From: Victivallales bacterium | Lineage (GTDB): Bacteria; Verrucomicrobiota; Lentisphaeria; Victivallales; SZUA-371 | DNA length: 42,697 nucleotides | Direction: 5' to 3' | NCBI GenBank assembly: GCA_016936495.1 | Contig: JAFGXT010000016.1 | Span: forward strand, 1 to 42,697 | Shown: piece after piece, positions 18,917 to 27,227 of the stretch | Numbering within the stretch: the stretch's first letter is position 1 | Layout of the letters: each line of letters opens with the position of its first letter | The notes under the pieces: generated by a model | Databases searched by the model: none | What the model was told of the DNA's origin: nothing | What the model saw: the letters and a program-made list of their open reading frames with translations, nothing else | Translations under genes and position numbers: made by a program

Positions 18917-19351
18917 ATGAATTTGCAGACAAGAGAAAATCATAGAAGAAAAACCGTTAGAAGCAGCAGATCCCAACGCAAGGCATTCGGTTTCAGTAAA
19001 GCACTTTTACACATGCTCATACTGGGGGTGATCTTGTTCGCTCTGGTAACCATGAGAATATCGCTGGCGGATCAGACCGCCAAAGACAACCGTATCGCGG
19101 CAAGTCTGAAATCACAGATACATCAGTATGAACGTGAACTTGAACATCTTAAGCTTAAGCGCGAAGCTTTGACCAGCTGGACTCACGTCCGTGCCAAAAT
19201 AAAACAATATAATCTGGCGCTTTCAGCACCGGAACCGCTACAGGTCATGCAGGTTGTGATCGACCGCAGGAGTAACCCGGCAGACGTCGGTGGAGCGTCC
19301 GGTCAGTTGCTGGCGTCGCAAACCTGGCGGAGTGGAAGTGATACGCAATAA
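18917..19351 (+). CDS. ftsL: FtsL-like cell division protein
   Basis: A 144-residue bitopic membrane protein: basic cytosolic N-terminus (1-28), one transmembrane helix at about 29-50, then a coiled coil at about 53-95. Sequence conservation in FtsL is low. The assignment rests on this topology and the position between rsmH and ftsI, where ftsL always lies. FtsL works with FtsB and FtsQ to activate septal peptidoglycan synthesis. Its end overlaps the start of ftsI. Confidence 0.8.
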   Translation: MNLQTRENHRRKTVRSSRSQRKAFGFSKALLHMLILGVILFALVTMRISLADQTAKDNRIAASLKSQIHQYERELEHLKLKREALTSWTHVRAKIKQYNLALSAPEPLQVMQVVIDRRSNPADVGGASGQLLASQTWRSGSDTQ

Positions 19352-21134
19352 TACCTTAGCGGTAAGAATAAAGTTTCTGTTAATACTTATAATACTGCTT
19401 TTCTTCGCCGTCGCGGGACGGCTCTACATTGTTCAGATCGAACGTCATGACGAGCTGTTCAATAAAGCACGGGAGCAATATACTTCCACCCGCAAGACCA
19501 GCGGCAAACGCGGGGAAATTTATGACTACAGCGGTAATTTGCTGGTGGGCAATATTCCCTGCTCCACCATAGAGGCAGACCCGTACGCATGCGGCAACGA
19601 AGAACAATGCCGTCAGACTTCTCTCATCCTCGGCAAATATCTGAATATCCCTTCGGAAAAAATATATTCCGACCTGATTCAAAAGACCCGTGAACGTAAA
19701 CGCTCCGATGGAACGGTGGAAACTGTACCGCGCCGTTACGCGCTCATCGCCCGGGACGTCCCTCTGCCAAAATCAGAAATGCTTAAGAAAATGCTGCGCG
19801 AACAGAACCTTATCCGAGGCATATCTTTCAAAGAACATTCTCAGCGGTTTTATCCGAAAAACGAATTGCTCGCCAATATCCTCGGCTTCACCAATATCGA
19901 ACGCGACCAGCTTATAGCCCAGCTGGGCATCGAAAAATTTTTTAATAAAGTGATCTCTCCCTCCGACAGTGTATATCAGTATGAGCGCTCGCGTGATGGC
20001 GTGCCTCTGGCTGTTCAACACCGACAGAGCGTAAACGACGGAGTGAATATCTATCTTACTATTCAGGAACCCATTCAGTCGATACTGGAAGAGGAATTGG
20101 ACAAGCTCATGGCGGAATGGCAACCGCAGGCGGCATATGCGATTATGGTCAACCCCCGTAATGGCAATATTATGGCGATAGCTCAACGGCCTACGTTCAA
20201 CCCTAATGACCGATCCACCATGACCTCCGACGCCTACCGGATGCGTTTTATTTCCGACACCCTTGAGCCCGGCTCTACCATGAAACCTATTTCCATCTCC
20301 GGCGCCATAGACAGACATATCGTAAACCCTCAGACTATGATTGACTGCGAAAAAGGAATATGGTTTTACTGCGGAAAAAGCCTTAGCGATACCAGTCCGC
20401 ATGGCATGATGAACGTCGCCGGTATAGTCCAGAAATCCAGTAATATCGGTACCGCCAAAATCGCTCTGATGATGGGACCGCAACTGCTCTATGATACTTT
20501 ACGCGCTTTTGGCTTCGGACAACGTACCGGTATTCCGTTGCAGCCTGAAACCATCGGTCGACTGATCTCACCGAAAAATTGGGATGGTTTGTCTATAACA
20601 CGTTTCCCGATGGGCTACGGAGTCTCCTGCTCACCGGTACAGCTTGCCCGTGCCTATTGCGCTTTGGCTAACGGTGGTAGACTGGTGAGTTTGCGTTTGG
20701 TGGATCGCGTCGAAAATCCCGATACAGGGATAACTGTAAAATATCCGGTTCGTGAAGCTCATAAAATATATCGCGACCCTGCGACCCACCGGAAAATGAT
20801 CGAAATGATGAAATTGGTAACCCGTCAGGGCGGAACCGCCAGGCAGGCGGCCATACCCGGTTATGAAGTGGCTGGCAAAACCGGCACCTCAAGAAAATGG
20901 GAGGGTAAACATTATTCCAATACCCGCTATTTTGCGTCATTCGCTGGCTTTGCCCCTGCCGATAATCCGGAATTTGTTTTGGTGGTGATTGCCGATGAAC
21001 CGCAAAAACGACATTACGGCGGGGTGGTTACCGGACCGGCCTTTAAAAATATCGCGGAAAGAACTTTACGCTATCTTAACATCCAGCCGACGGATCCCCA
21101 TATGCCGTCCAGTTCAATAAGGGAGAGAAGATGA
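19338..21134 (+). CDS. ftsI: Septal peptidoglycan transpeptidase FtsI (PBP3)
   Basis: About 598 residues. A cytosolic stub and a single transmembrane helix (about 11-30) are followed by a dimerisation domain starting with the RGEIYDYSGNLL motif. The penicillin-binding transpeptidase domain has catalytic S313 in STMK, SSN at 367-369 and KTG at 514-516. The chosen start is a GTG at 19338 with GGAG five bases upstream, overlapping ftsL by 14 bases; a GTG at 19332 is an alternative. It cross-links septal peptidoglycan. The usual downstream murE, murF and mraY genes are absent here. Confidence 0.93.
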   Translation: MIRNNTLAVRIKFLLILIILLFFAVAGRLYIVQIERHDELFNKAREQYTSTRKTSGKRGEIYDYSGNLLVGNIPCSTIEADPYACGNEEQCRQTSLILGKYLNIPSEKIYSDLIQKTRERKRSDGTVETVPRRYALIARDVPLPKSEMLKKMLREQNLIRGISFKEHSQRFYPKNELLANILGFTNIERDQLIAQLGIEKFFNKVISPSDSVYQYERSRDGVPLAVQHRQSVNDGVNIYLTIQEPIQSILEEELDKLMAEWQPQAAYAIMVNPRNGNIMAIAQRPTFNPNDRSTMTSDAYRMRFISDTLEPGSTMKPISISGAIDRHIVNPQTMIDCEKGIWFYCGKSLSDTSPHGMMNVAGIVQKSSNIGTAKIALMMGPQLLYDTLRAFGFGQRTGIPLQPETIGRLISPKNWDGLSITRFPMGYGVSCSPVQLARAYCALANGGRLVSLRLVDRVENPDTGITVKYPVREAHKIYRDPATHRKMIEMMKLVTRQGGTARQAAIPGYEVAGKTGTSRKWEGKHYSNTRYFASFAGFAPADNPEFVLVVIADEPQKRHYGGVVTGPAFKNIAERTLRYLNIQPTDPHMPSSSIRERR

Positions 21135-21676
21135 AAAAACTATTTATCGCTTTATGGCTTTCCTCCGGGTTTGTTTTGCTGAGGATATTCGGTCGTTTTC
21201 GTATACCTTGCCACTTTGTCCAAAAACTGCTTGAAAACCGTTTTCCGGTATCCGGAGACTTCAGCAAAGAGGGACGCTTGTGGAATCGTAATATTGAATT
21301 CCAGTTGCTTGACCCGCGTATCGGCGTCGGCATCGGAGAGCATCGTATCGGACTGGAATTGTATATCAGAGGCATATGGAAGGAGGGCGCGGTGTCTGTG
21401 CCATTCCGCAGCGGTCTGTCTTGTTCATTCAGTCTTATGATACGCGAAGGTCGGCTGCTGTTGCTGGCGCCCCGACTGGAAAACGTCAGCGCTCTTGAAA
21501 AAGTAGCTGGCTTCGACTTTAATAAAATAGTACTGCCGCTGGTTGATAAAATATTCCACGGAACGCTGGCGGAAATGGAACTGCTTAATTTTAAAGACTA
21601 CGGGGTTCCCCGCCGCTTCACTCGCAGTGTAAAAGTCAGTCTGATCGACGACCGGATCATCATCAGCCGGGACTAA
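21131..21676 (+). CDS. DUF1439-like exported/membrane-anchored protein (tentative)
   Basis: 181 residues. The start overlaps the ftsI stop (ATGA), indicating coupling. An N-terminal hydrophobic stretch (about 4-22) could be an uncleaved anchor. The rest is a beta-rich domain followed by a helical stretch and a final VSLIDDRIIIS strand. The overall order and the final 'IDDRIII' strand resemble YceB/DUF1439 lipid-binding-like proteins, but no lipobox is present and similarity is weak. Coupling to ftsI suggests an envelope role. The name should be treated as a guess. Confidence 0.55.
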   Translation: MKKLFIALWLSSGFVLLRIFGRFRIPCHFVQKLLENRFPVSGDFSKEGRLWNRNIEFQLLDPRIGVGIGEHRIGLELYIRGIWKEGAVSVPFRSGLSCSFSLMIREGRLLLLAPRLENVSALEKVAGFDFNKIVLPLVDKIFHGTLAEMELLNFKDYGVPRRFTRSVKVSLIDDRIIISRD

Positions 21677-21813
21677 TGCCGGTGGCATAGACGGGTTATT
21701 GATGAAAGATTGATAAAAAGGGTTGATTTTTGCGTATGATACATTATTCTTACTAAACAGTCGGCGTTTCCGCCGGCAATACAACAATAATCTTTCAAAC
21801 GGGAGAAGGGCAC

Positions 21814-21972
21814 ATGGAAAAGTACGCATGTGATGTTTGCGGATACATTTATGATCCTGAAATCGGAGATCCTGACAACGGCATTGAACCGGGAACCGCG
21901 TTCGCGGATATCCCGGACGACTGGGTCTGTCCCGAGTGCGGAGCTGGTAAAGACGATTTCTCCGTCGTGTAA
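21814..21972 (+). CDS. Rubredoxin
   Basis: A 52-residue protein. Both iron-binding knuckles are intact: [11 protein letters not shown] (CxxCG) near the start and [13 protein letters not shown] (CPxCG) near the end, with the family [15 protein letters not shown] segment between. It carries electrons through a single Fe(Cys)4 site. GGGAGAAGG lies just upstream of the ATG. The 5' region has a weak promoter candidate (TTGATA 21710, 19 bases, TATGAT 21735) and a small hairpin (CGGCG 21762-21766 with CGCCG 21771-21775). It is monocistronic and ends in a perfect terminator. Its redox partner is not in the window. Confidence 0.97.
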   Translation: MEKYACDVCGYIYDPEIGDPDNGIEPGTAFADIPDDWVCPECGAGKDDFSVV

Positions 21973-21980
21973 TTTACCCA

Positions 21981-22014
21981 AAAAAAAGACCGGATGAAAA
22001 TCCGGTCTTTTTTT
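21981..22014. terminator. Bidirectional terminator between rubredoxin and the convergent small gene
   Basis: A perfect 15-bp inverted repeat with a GAAA loop (21996-21999). The A-run on one side and T-run on the other serve both strands. Confidence 0.92.
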
Positions 22015-22022
22015 GTATTTAC

Positions 22023-22364
22023 TTAAGAATTCATTCCTGCGTCATTGATCCGCAAAGTGTAGTTCTTACCATCGGTAAGAAGGGTTTTCCCCGGACTGAC
22101 TTTGTAATGTAGATCATCCAGATTGACGTCATCCGGCAATACCGTGATGATATTGCCGTTGTCAGTAAGGGACACGACCTGTGACGAAAGGTCATTGATG
22201 ATGATATAATTCGCCTTGGTACCGTTATACACTGCTTTGCGTCCGAGGACGACCACCGCGTTTTCCGAAGCGTTTTCCACCATGCCGATCATGTGACGGC
22301 GGATGTCTTTTTCAAATTTCCTCCTGATGAGGACATGGAGTTTATCTCCGACTTTAAGTAACAT
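22023..22364 (-). CDS. Conserved-looking small protein of unknown function (113 aa)
   Basis: It begins MLLKVGDKLHV. An AGGAGAG site places the start at 22364 rather than at an upstream ATG (22391). The protein is basic at the N-terminus (IRRKFEKDIRRH) and then beta-rich with alternating hydrophobic residues (NAVVVLGRKAVY, NYIIINDLSSQVVSLT), like a small beta-barrel or double-psi fold. It has no signal peptide, membrane helix or cysteine. I do not recognise the family. A near-consensus promoter and its own terminator show it is an independent gene. Confidence 0.65.
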   Translation of the reverse strand: MLLKVGDKLHVLIRRKFEKDIRRHMIGMVENASENAVVVLGRKAVYNGTKANYIIINDLSSQVVSLTDNGNIITVLPDDVNLDDLHYKVSPGKTLLTDGKNYTLRINDAGMNS

Positions 22365-22486
22365 TTTTGCTCTCCTTTTTTTCCAGTTCACATTACAATA
22401 TCCGGAGGCGTACTGTTTTCACCACGAAATCATAATATACAAAACATTGCTTTTCATCTCTTTGCGCCCGACAAAGAGAAGTGCTG

Positions 22487-22514
22487 AATATACAAAAGAT
22501 AGCACTACTGTCAA
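22487..22514 (-). promoter_or_regulatory. Near-consensus promoter of the 113-residue unknown protein
   Basis: The minus strand has a perfect TTGACA (22514-22509), 16 bases and TATATT (22492-22487). Just past the expected start site a 7-bp hairpin (CTCTTTG/CAAAGAG, 22458-22478) begins a leader of over 100 bases. Confidence 0.7.
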
Positions 22515-22610
22515 GCTTTTTCAGCTTTTTTTTAGTTTTTTTATGGATTTATCCGCAATTTCAGGTGTGAAATGATAAAAAAGTTGAGTTATAGCTTAAA
22601 ATGAAGAAGA

Positions 22611-22634
22611 AACACCGAAGAGCTCTCCAGTGTT
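22611..22634 (-). terminator. Terminator of the leftward FAD oxidoreductase gene
   Basis: On the minus strand a 10-bp stem (AACACTGGAG with CTTCGGTGTT, G-U pairs included) and an AGCT loop are followed by a T/C-rich stretch. Confidence 0.6.
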
Positions 22635-22649
22635 ATTTCTTATTTACGG

Positions 22650-23915
22650 TTATTTGCTGAATTTTACGGCGGCGGGACTGATATGCTCACGCGCTGCTAG
22701 AGCGGCGACATGTCCGGCGGCTTCGCCCATCGCGGCAGCGTCGCCCGTAACCCGGTAGCTGGAATGAGCAAAGAAATCCCCGCTGATGCATCTGCCTGCC
22801 ATCATCAGATTGCCAACGTCCGCGCTTATAAGCGAGCGCAAAGGAATATCATAAGGTTTGACCTTATATTTGCCGCTGGATTCGATGCCTTTGTCCTTTG
22901 TCGGATCAGTAGCATGAACGTCTATTCCAAAACGACATTTGCAGACTGCATCGTCAAACTCCGCCCCGGCGATCATGTCCTCCAGCGTGAGCTCGTACAA
23001 ACCTTTGATACGACGTCCTTCGCGGACACCGATTTGTTCTCCGGTGGCGATCAGGCGCAGATTTTTCCAGCGTCCGCCCAGCGAACGCAAAGCCTGAATC
23101 TGACTCCGTATCTCTTTCCTGGCAGTGAGCGTGGCACGGGTAACGTCGTCAGCGCTCAACGCCGACACCTTGTATTGATGATTTGCCATCATCAGAAAAA
23201 CATCATCCACCAGATGAAATATTGTGGGAAAGCCATAGCTGGGATCAACGCCGCCACGGTTCATCTCCGACTTCAGCGCGAGTTTTCCTTCCCGCCAGTC
23301 GGCGCAATACCCGTTGGTAACGTCTTTTACGTCTTCAAGCTTTATTCCTGTCATCAGGCACAGCAATGACATAGGCTGAGTGAGTCCGGTGTCGGGATTG
23401 CCTACGGCAAAACGGCATCCGGCTTTGGCTCCCAAATCGCCGTCTCCGGTAGCATCGATGAAGACCTGAGCCCGCCACGCTTCCCGCCCGGATTTAGATT
23501 CGGTGATGACGCAATCCAAAGTAGAGTCGTCTTTTTTTACCACGGCAGTTATGGCAGTATGCAAACGTATATCCACGCCGGCGTCGATACATTTGCTCTC
23601 CAGCAAGTATTTCATATCCTCTACGTCAAAAGGCATGGATTTGTCGCGATCGTATTCCCTTCCGCTAATGGCACACAGTTCTCCAATCAGCTCCGCGATA
23701 ATGCCATTTTTATTGCCATGATCGATTATCCACGCCAGCAAGCCTGCCGTCCAGGTGCCCCCCAGACAGCCTTTCAACTCGATCAGGCAGGTTTTAGCGC
23801 CATTTCTGGCGGCGGCGATGGCGGCACACACGCCCGCCGGACCCGCGCCGCATACAATGATGTCATACTCGCCGGATACCGGCACCTTGCGTTCCGCTTC
23901 CATACAAAAATCCAT
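22650..23915 (-). CDS. FAD-dependent oxidoreductase (FAD_oxidored family), copy 1
   Basis: 421 residues from the ATG at 23915, chosen because GGAG lies nine bases before it. The N-terminal dinucleotide-binding motif is DIIVCGAGPAGVCAAIAAARNG, followed by LIELKGCLGGTW and TAGLLAWIID. The mid-domain FIDATGDGDLG and the C-terminal second FAD motif GNLMMAGRCISGDFFAHSSYRV plus MGEAAGHVAAL are typical of PF12831-like enzymes, a group abundant in polysaccharide-degrading PVC bacteria and mostly without known substrate. It is divergently transcribed from an AraC/PocR regulator gene, which probably controls it. A same-length, broken paralog lies at 25912. Confidence 0.85.
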   Translation of the reverse strand: MDFCMEAERKVPVSGEYDIIVCGAGPAGVCAAIAAARNGAKTCLIELKGCLGGTWTAGLLAWIIDHGNKNGIIAELIGELCAISGREYDRDKSMPFDVEDMKYLLESKCIDAGVDIRLHTAITAVVKKDDSTLDCVITESKSGREAWRAQVFIDATGDGDLGAKAGCRFAVGNPDTGLTQPMSLLCLMTGIKLEDVKDVTNGYCADWREGKLALKSEMNRGGVDPSYGFPTIFHLVDDVFLMMANHQYKVSALSADDVTRATLTARKEIRSQIQALRSLGGRWKNLRLIATGEQIGVREGRRIKGLYELTLEDMIAGAEFDDAVCKCRFGIDVHATDPTKDKGIESSGKYKVKPYDIPLRSLISADVGNLMMAGRCISGDFFAHSSYRVTGDAAAMGEAAGHVAALAAREHISPAAVKFSK

Positions 23916-23957
23916 AATAAATATCTCCTCGAAATTCAAATTAACATAATGATATAT

Positions 23958-23986
23958 ATAATACTGCGGCGGATAAGGCTTGACAA
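23958..23986 (-). promoter_or_regulatory. Promoter of oxidoreductase copy 1
   Basis: The minus strand has TTGTCA (23986-23981), a 17-base spacer and TATTAT (23963-23958). The -35 lies in a TTGACAA/TTGTCAA heptamer that also offers TTGACA (23980-23985) for the divergent regulator. Confidence 0.6.
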
Positions 23987-24003
23987 TGAAGCAATATGCT
24001 GTA
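23978..24003. promoter_or_regulatory. Shared regulatory element, copy A (candidate AraC/PocR operator)
   Basis: Read toward the oxidoreductase, it contains TACAGC, then TATT one base later, then ATTGTCAA, over 26 bases. The same layout recurs at 25833-25858 in the other cassette with about 20 of 26 identical positions, ending on the oxidoreductase -35 in both. A regulator site is the simplest reading; inheritance from the duplication without function is the alternative. Confidence 0.5.
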
Positions 24004-24030
24004 ATTTTGTATTATAATGCTGAAAACGTG

Positions 24031-24927
24031 ATGATTATGTATTTTATCTCTAAAATATCTGAAGACAATACCGGTGAATATCTGGAAAAGACTTTGACTT
24101 CGGTCGAATCGCTTCTGGGTATAAGCATCACTGTACACGACCGGCACGGCCTGCTCAGGGACAAAAACGGCGAAAGCCTGCTTCCCGGCAGGCATCTGCA
24201 TTGTCATCCATACTGCGTATCAGGCAGATACACTTATAATGAATGGGGCAAAAATTGTTACCGTGACTGTTTCAGCAATGTCGAACCTCTTGCCGCCCGG
24301 GAGCTCAGACCTTTTGTTAAAGACTGCTGGAAAGGGGTCAGCGAACTGGTAGTGCCCATTGCCCGGGCAGAGACCCATATGTTGACGTTGTTCGGAGGAT
24401 TGTTCCAGCACGAAGAGAATTATCCAAATGAGCTGGCAAACCATAAAGAATTGACGGAAATGTATGCCGCAATACCACCAATAGACACGGTCAAGCTGGA
24501 TGAATATTACCGGATATTGCTATTCACCGGGCATGGCATTGTGCATTATATGAACGACCGTCATGGGTTGAACCCTCCGTCTGCATCCCGTAAAGATCAA
24601 ATACAGAGTTACATTCATTACAATGTTCACCGTGGTGATTTTAAACTTGGTGATCTTGCCCGGCACCTGAATTTATCTCCGTCGCGCGCCAGTCATCTGG
24701 TGTCGACATATTTTGGCAGTTCGTTCAGTGATCTGGTCATGCGCGAAAGAATGCTGCGCGCCAGAGTTCTGTTGACCTCTTCTGAAAGTACACTTGAGGA
24801 TGTATGCGACGCGATAGGGCTGAACGATGTATATTATTTCAACAAAACATTCAAGCGGTTTTTCGGACTTCCCCCCGGCAGGTTCCGGAGAACCCGTGCG
24901 GAAAAAATAGAAACGTCCACAAAATAA
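24031..24927 (+). CDS. AraC-family regulator with PocR-like sensor domain, copy 1
   Basis: About 298 residues from the ATG at 24031; an upstream in-frame ATG at 23980 lies inside the promoter. The N-terminal 160 residues form a PocR-like ligand-binding domain with the cysteine pattern HCHPYC, NCYRDC and DCWKGVSELVVPI. The C-terminal 100 residues are an AraC DNA-binding domain: first helix-turn-helix LGDLARHLNLSPSRASHLVSTYFG, second LEDVCDAIGLNDVYYFNKTFKRFFGLPPGRFR. The conserved cysteines could bind a metal, heme or a small polyol-like ligand. Divergent from oxidoreductase copy 1, and tail to tail, three bases apart, with its paralog. Confidence 0.87.
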   Translation: MIMYFISKISEDNTGEYLEKTLTSVESLLGISITVHDRHGLLRDKNGESLLPGRHLHCHPYCVSGRYTYNEWGKNCYRDCFSNVEPLAARELRPFVKDCWKGVSELVVPIARAETHMLTLFGGLFQHEENYPNELANHKELTEMYAAIPPIDTVKLDEYYRILLFTGHGIVHYMNDRHGLNPPSASRKDQIQSYIHYNVHRGDFKLGDLARHLNLSPSRASHLVSTYFGSSFSDLVMRERMLRARVLLTSSESTLEDVCDAIGLNDVYYFNKTFKRFFGLPPGRFRRTRAEKIETSTK

Positions 24928-24930
24928 TAT

Positions 24931-25794
24931 TTATGTTGTTCTAATCCTGACCCGGTTGCGAAATTCTCCCGGCGGCAAGCCATGACAGCGTCTAAACACC
25001 CGGCTGAAATAGGAAACATTGGCAAATCCCAGCGTCTCCGCGACCTCCTCCAGCGATCCCGGCGAGAACTCCAGCAATTGCCGGGATCGCAACATTCGCT
25101 CCTCCAGCAGCAAATCCTGAAAAGCCAGTCCGGTTTGCTCTTTGACCACATGGCTGGCGCGTGACGGAGACAAATGCAGATAACGCGCCAAGTCCGCTAA
25201 TGTAATCATTTCGTGCGCATGAAGTCGGAGATAACGACGGATAGCCGCGTTTCGCGTATTTTCGGTATCCGTTCCGGATGCGTCGGAATCAATGATCGAG
25301 AGTATGCCCGCGCCAACCAAAGAAAGTATTTCGCCCAGATGCCGCAATTCATCTGTATCGACAAGGGGCAGAGCACGATAGGAATTAAGATATTTATTGT
25401 CTGAAATTGGAAATTCCGAACCGGATTCCCCTTCCGGAGTTCTGAACACGCCGGCAAACAGCGTCATTAAATGCAATTCCTCTTCTAACAACGGAATGAC
25501 TATTTCGGTCAGCCCTTTCCAGCATGTTTTGAGATAAGGACGTCCTTGTTTTGCCGCTTCTATTTTGCAGTTGGTAAAACAATCGCGATAGCAGCGCACA
25601 TCCCAGTCCGGATGATCATAACGCTGTACCATACAGCAGGGATGACGGTGAATATTGCGTCGCTGTAACAGGATTTTTCCCGCCGGACGTCTCAGCGTTC
25701 CACGCAGATCATGCAAGGTAACGCTCACCCCGAAACGCTTCTCCAGTGCGGCTAGCGCGATTTCTATTCTATCCTCAATGGCATTGTTGTTCAT
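24931..25794 (-). CDS. AraC-family regulator with PocR-like sensor domain, copy 2
   Basis: 287 residues aligning end to end with the convergent neighbour. The PocR-like domain has the cysteine motifs HRHPCC, RCYRDC and TCWKGLTEIVIPL. The AraC part has LADLARYLHLSPSRASHVVKEQTG and LEEVAETLGFANVSYFSRVFRRCHGLPPGEFR. One extra cysteine (FTNCK) is present. It is divergent from oxidoreductase copy 2 and, by position, its regulator. AGGA lies ten bases before the start. The two regulators share operator-like DNA, so cross-regulation is plausible. Confidence 0.88.
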   Translation of the reverse strand: MNNNAIEDRIEIALAALEKRFGVSVTLHDLRGTLRRPAGKILLQRRNIHRHPCCMVQRYDHPDWDVRCYRDCFTNCKIEAAKQGRPYLKTCWKGLTEIVIPLLEEELHLMTLFAGVFRTPEGESGSEFPISDNKYLNSYRALPLVDTDELRHLGEILSLVGAGILSIIDSDASGTDTENTRNAAIRRYLRLHAHEMITLADLARYLHLSPSRASHVVKEQTGLAFQDLLLEERMLRSRQLLEFSPGSLEEVAETLGFANVSYFSRVFRRCHGLPPGEFRNRVRIRTT

Positions 25795-25828
25795 GATAAT
25801 ATAATCCTGTTTTCAGCTTTAAAGTATA

Positions 25829-25856
25829 TAAATACAGCTTATTAGTGAATTGTCAA
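25829..25856 (-). promoter_or_regulatory. Promoter of AraC/PocR copy 2
   Basis: The minus strand has TTGACA (25856-25851), 16 bases and TATTTA (25834-25829). The -35 overlaps that of the divergent oxidoreductase promoter. Confidence 0.5.
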
Positions 25857-25858
25857 TC
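25833..25858. promoter_or_regulatory. Shared regulatory element, copy B (candidate AraC/PocR operator)
   Basis: Second copy of the element at 23978-24003: TACAGC, TATT, then ATTGTCAA at the same spacing, overlapping both divergent -35 boxes. Confidence 0.5.
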
Positions 25859-25877
25859 ATTGTTTACGCTGTATAAT
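25850..25877 (+). promoter_or_regulatory. Promoter of oxidoreductase copy 2
   Basis: TTGTCA (25850-25855), 16 bases and a perfect TATAAT (25872-25877). Confidence 0.7.
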
Positions 25878-25911
25878 TACAATAATCAAAGCCATTTTAT
25901 GGAGAATAATG

Positions 25912-27174
25912 ATGCATATTGATTATGATGTTACGGTGGTCGGCGCCGGTACTTCTGGAGTAATCTCCGCGATACAGGCGGCACGAGCCGGAGCGAAGAC
26001 CTTATTGATAGAAAAAACGGGACAGCCGGGTGGAACCGCCACTTCCGGCGGGGTGGATTTTCCAGGTTTGTTTCATGCCTGGGGACGGCAGGTCATTGCC
26101 GGAATAGGCTGGGAACTGGTGACGCGGACTGTCGCCGAAGCCGGAGGTGTACTACCTGACTTCAGTAAATGGGAGACATATCGGCACTGGCAGTTGCAGA
26201 TTCCCGTAAACGCTCCTCTTTACACCTGTATTCTGGACGAAGCGTTGCGCCAGACTCATGTAAGCGTTAGCTATCACACTATGGTTGCCACGGTAAAAGA
26301 AGACGCCGACAATGTCAGACTGACGCTTTGCGGACGCGAAGGTCTAAGTACAGTCAATACCACCGTATTGATCGACGCTTCCGGCGACGCCAACGCGGTT
26401 GAACTCGCTGGTTATAAATTACGTCGCAACAGTGAGATCCAACCCTGCACCCCGATGATCCGGGTCGGCGGATATGATCCGGCTACGCTCGACGAAAAAG
26501 CGATAGAAGCCGTATTTCATAAAGCTATGGCGACTGGACGTCTGACACGACTTGATACCGGCATGTCCGGTTCTATAATCACATTTTTGCGCAATCATGG
26601 TTCCAACTGCATTCATGTCCGGGCAGAGGAAGACCCCGCAAGCAGTTCCGGTCGCAGCCGGATGGAGCAAGATGCCAGAGCGGCGGTATTGCGGCTGTAT
26701 CGTTTTTTACGTTCATGTTCCGGCTTGTCGGAATTGCAACTGGAATACATTGCGCCCGAATGCGGTATCCTCGAAGGGGCGACAATAGCGGGATAATTGA
26801 CTATCAGCACGGACGACTACCGTTCCGGCAAGGTATGGGATGATTCGCTGTCTTATGCTTTTTATCCGCTTGACCTTCATCTCAATACTCATGAAGGCTT
26901 ACATTGCGTCCCCCTTGAAACGGGAGTTGTTCCCACGGTTCCACTCAGGGCTATGATTCCCCGGGGAAGCCAACGGTTACTGGTTGCCGGACGTTGTGTA
27001 TCCAGCGATCAACTGGCGAACTCAGCGTTAAGGGTACAGGCGTCATGTATGGCGATGGGGCAAAGCGCCGGGGCGGTGGCGGCAGTGGCGGCACGTAAAC
27101 ACATTTCTCCCGGCACTGTGTCTTTGGGCGAGGTGCGCGCTCTGTTACAGGCTCATGGCGCGATTGTGCCGTAA
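25912..27174 (+). pseudogene. FAD-dependent oxidoreductase, copy 2, interrupted by in-frame TAA
   Basis: The frame runs from 25912 (ATG, GGAG seven bases upstream; 25909 is an alternative) to 27174 but has a TAA at 26794-26796, codon 295. Before it are the FAD motif VTVVGAGTSGVISAIQAARAG, GQPGGTATSG and LIDASGDANAVELAG. After it are RLLVAGRCVSSDQLANSALRV and MGQSAGAVAAVAA, the second FAD-binding part. Full length would be 420 codons, matching copy 1, and no other lesion is visible. The stop lines up with a Leu of copy 1 (GLYELT against G-stop-LTIS), so one TTA to TAA change would explain it. The upstream promoter is intact. A recent pseudogene or a sequencing error is most likely. Confidence 0.8.
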
Positions 27175-27178
27175 CAAT

Positions 27179-27205
27179 AAAAAAAGCGGTCTCGAATGAG
27201 ACCGC
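27179..27205 (-). terminator. Terminator of the rplU-purC operon
   Basis: GCGGTCTC (27186-27193) and GAGACCGC (27198-27205) form an 8-bp stem with a 4-base loop. On the minus strand it is followed by seven T residues. Confidence 0.85.
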
Positions 27206-27227
27206 CACTATATATAATAACTGAATT

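Noticed and set aside
22303-22575. Rightward 90-residue frame opposite the 113-residue gene
   Set aside because: It covers that gene's start and promoter on the other strand and is low-complexity.
26794-26796. TAA recoded as an amino acid
   Set aside because: TAA terminates many intact genes in the window (ftsL, rubredoxin, pnp, rplU), and no recoding structure was seen, so a mutation or error is simpler.
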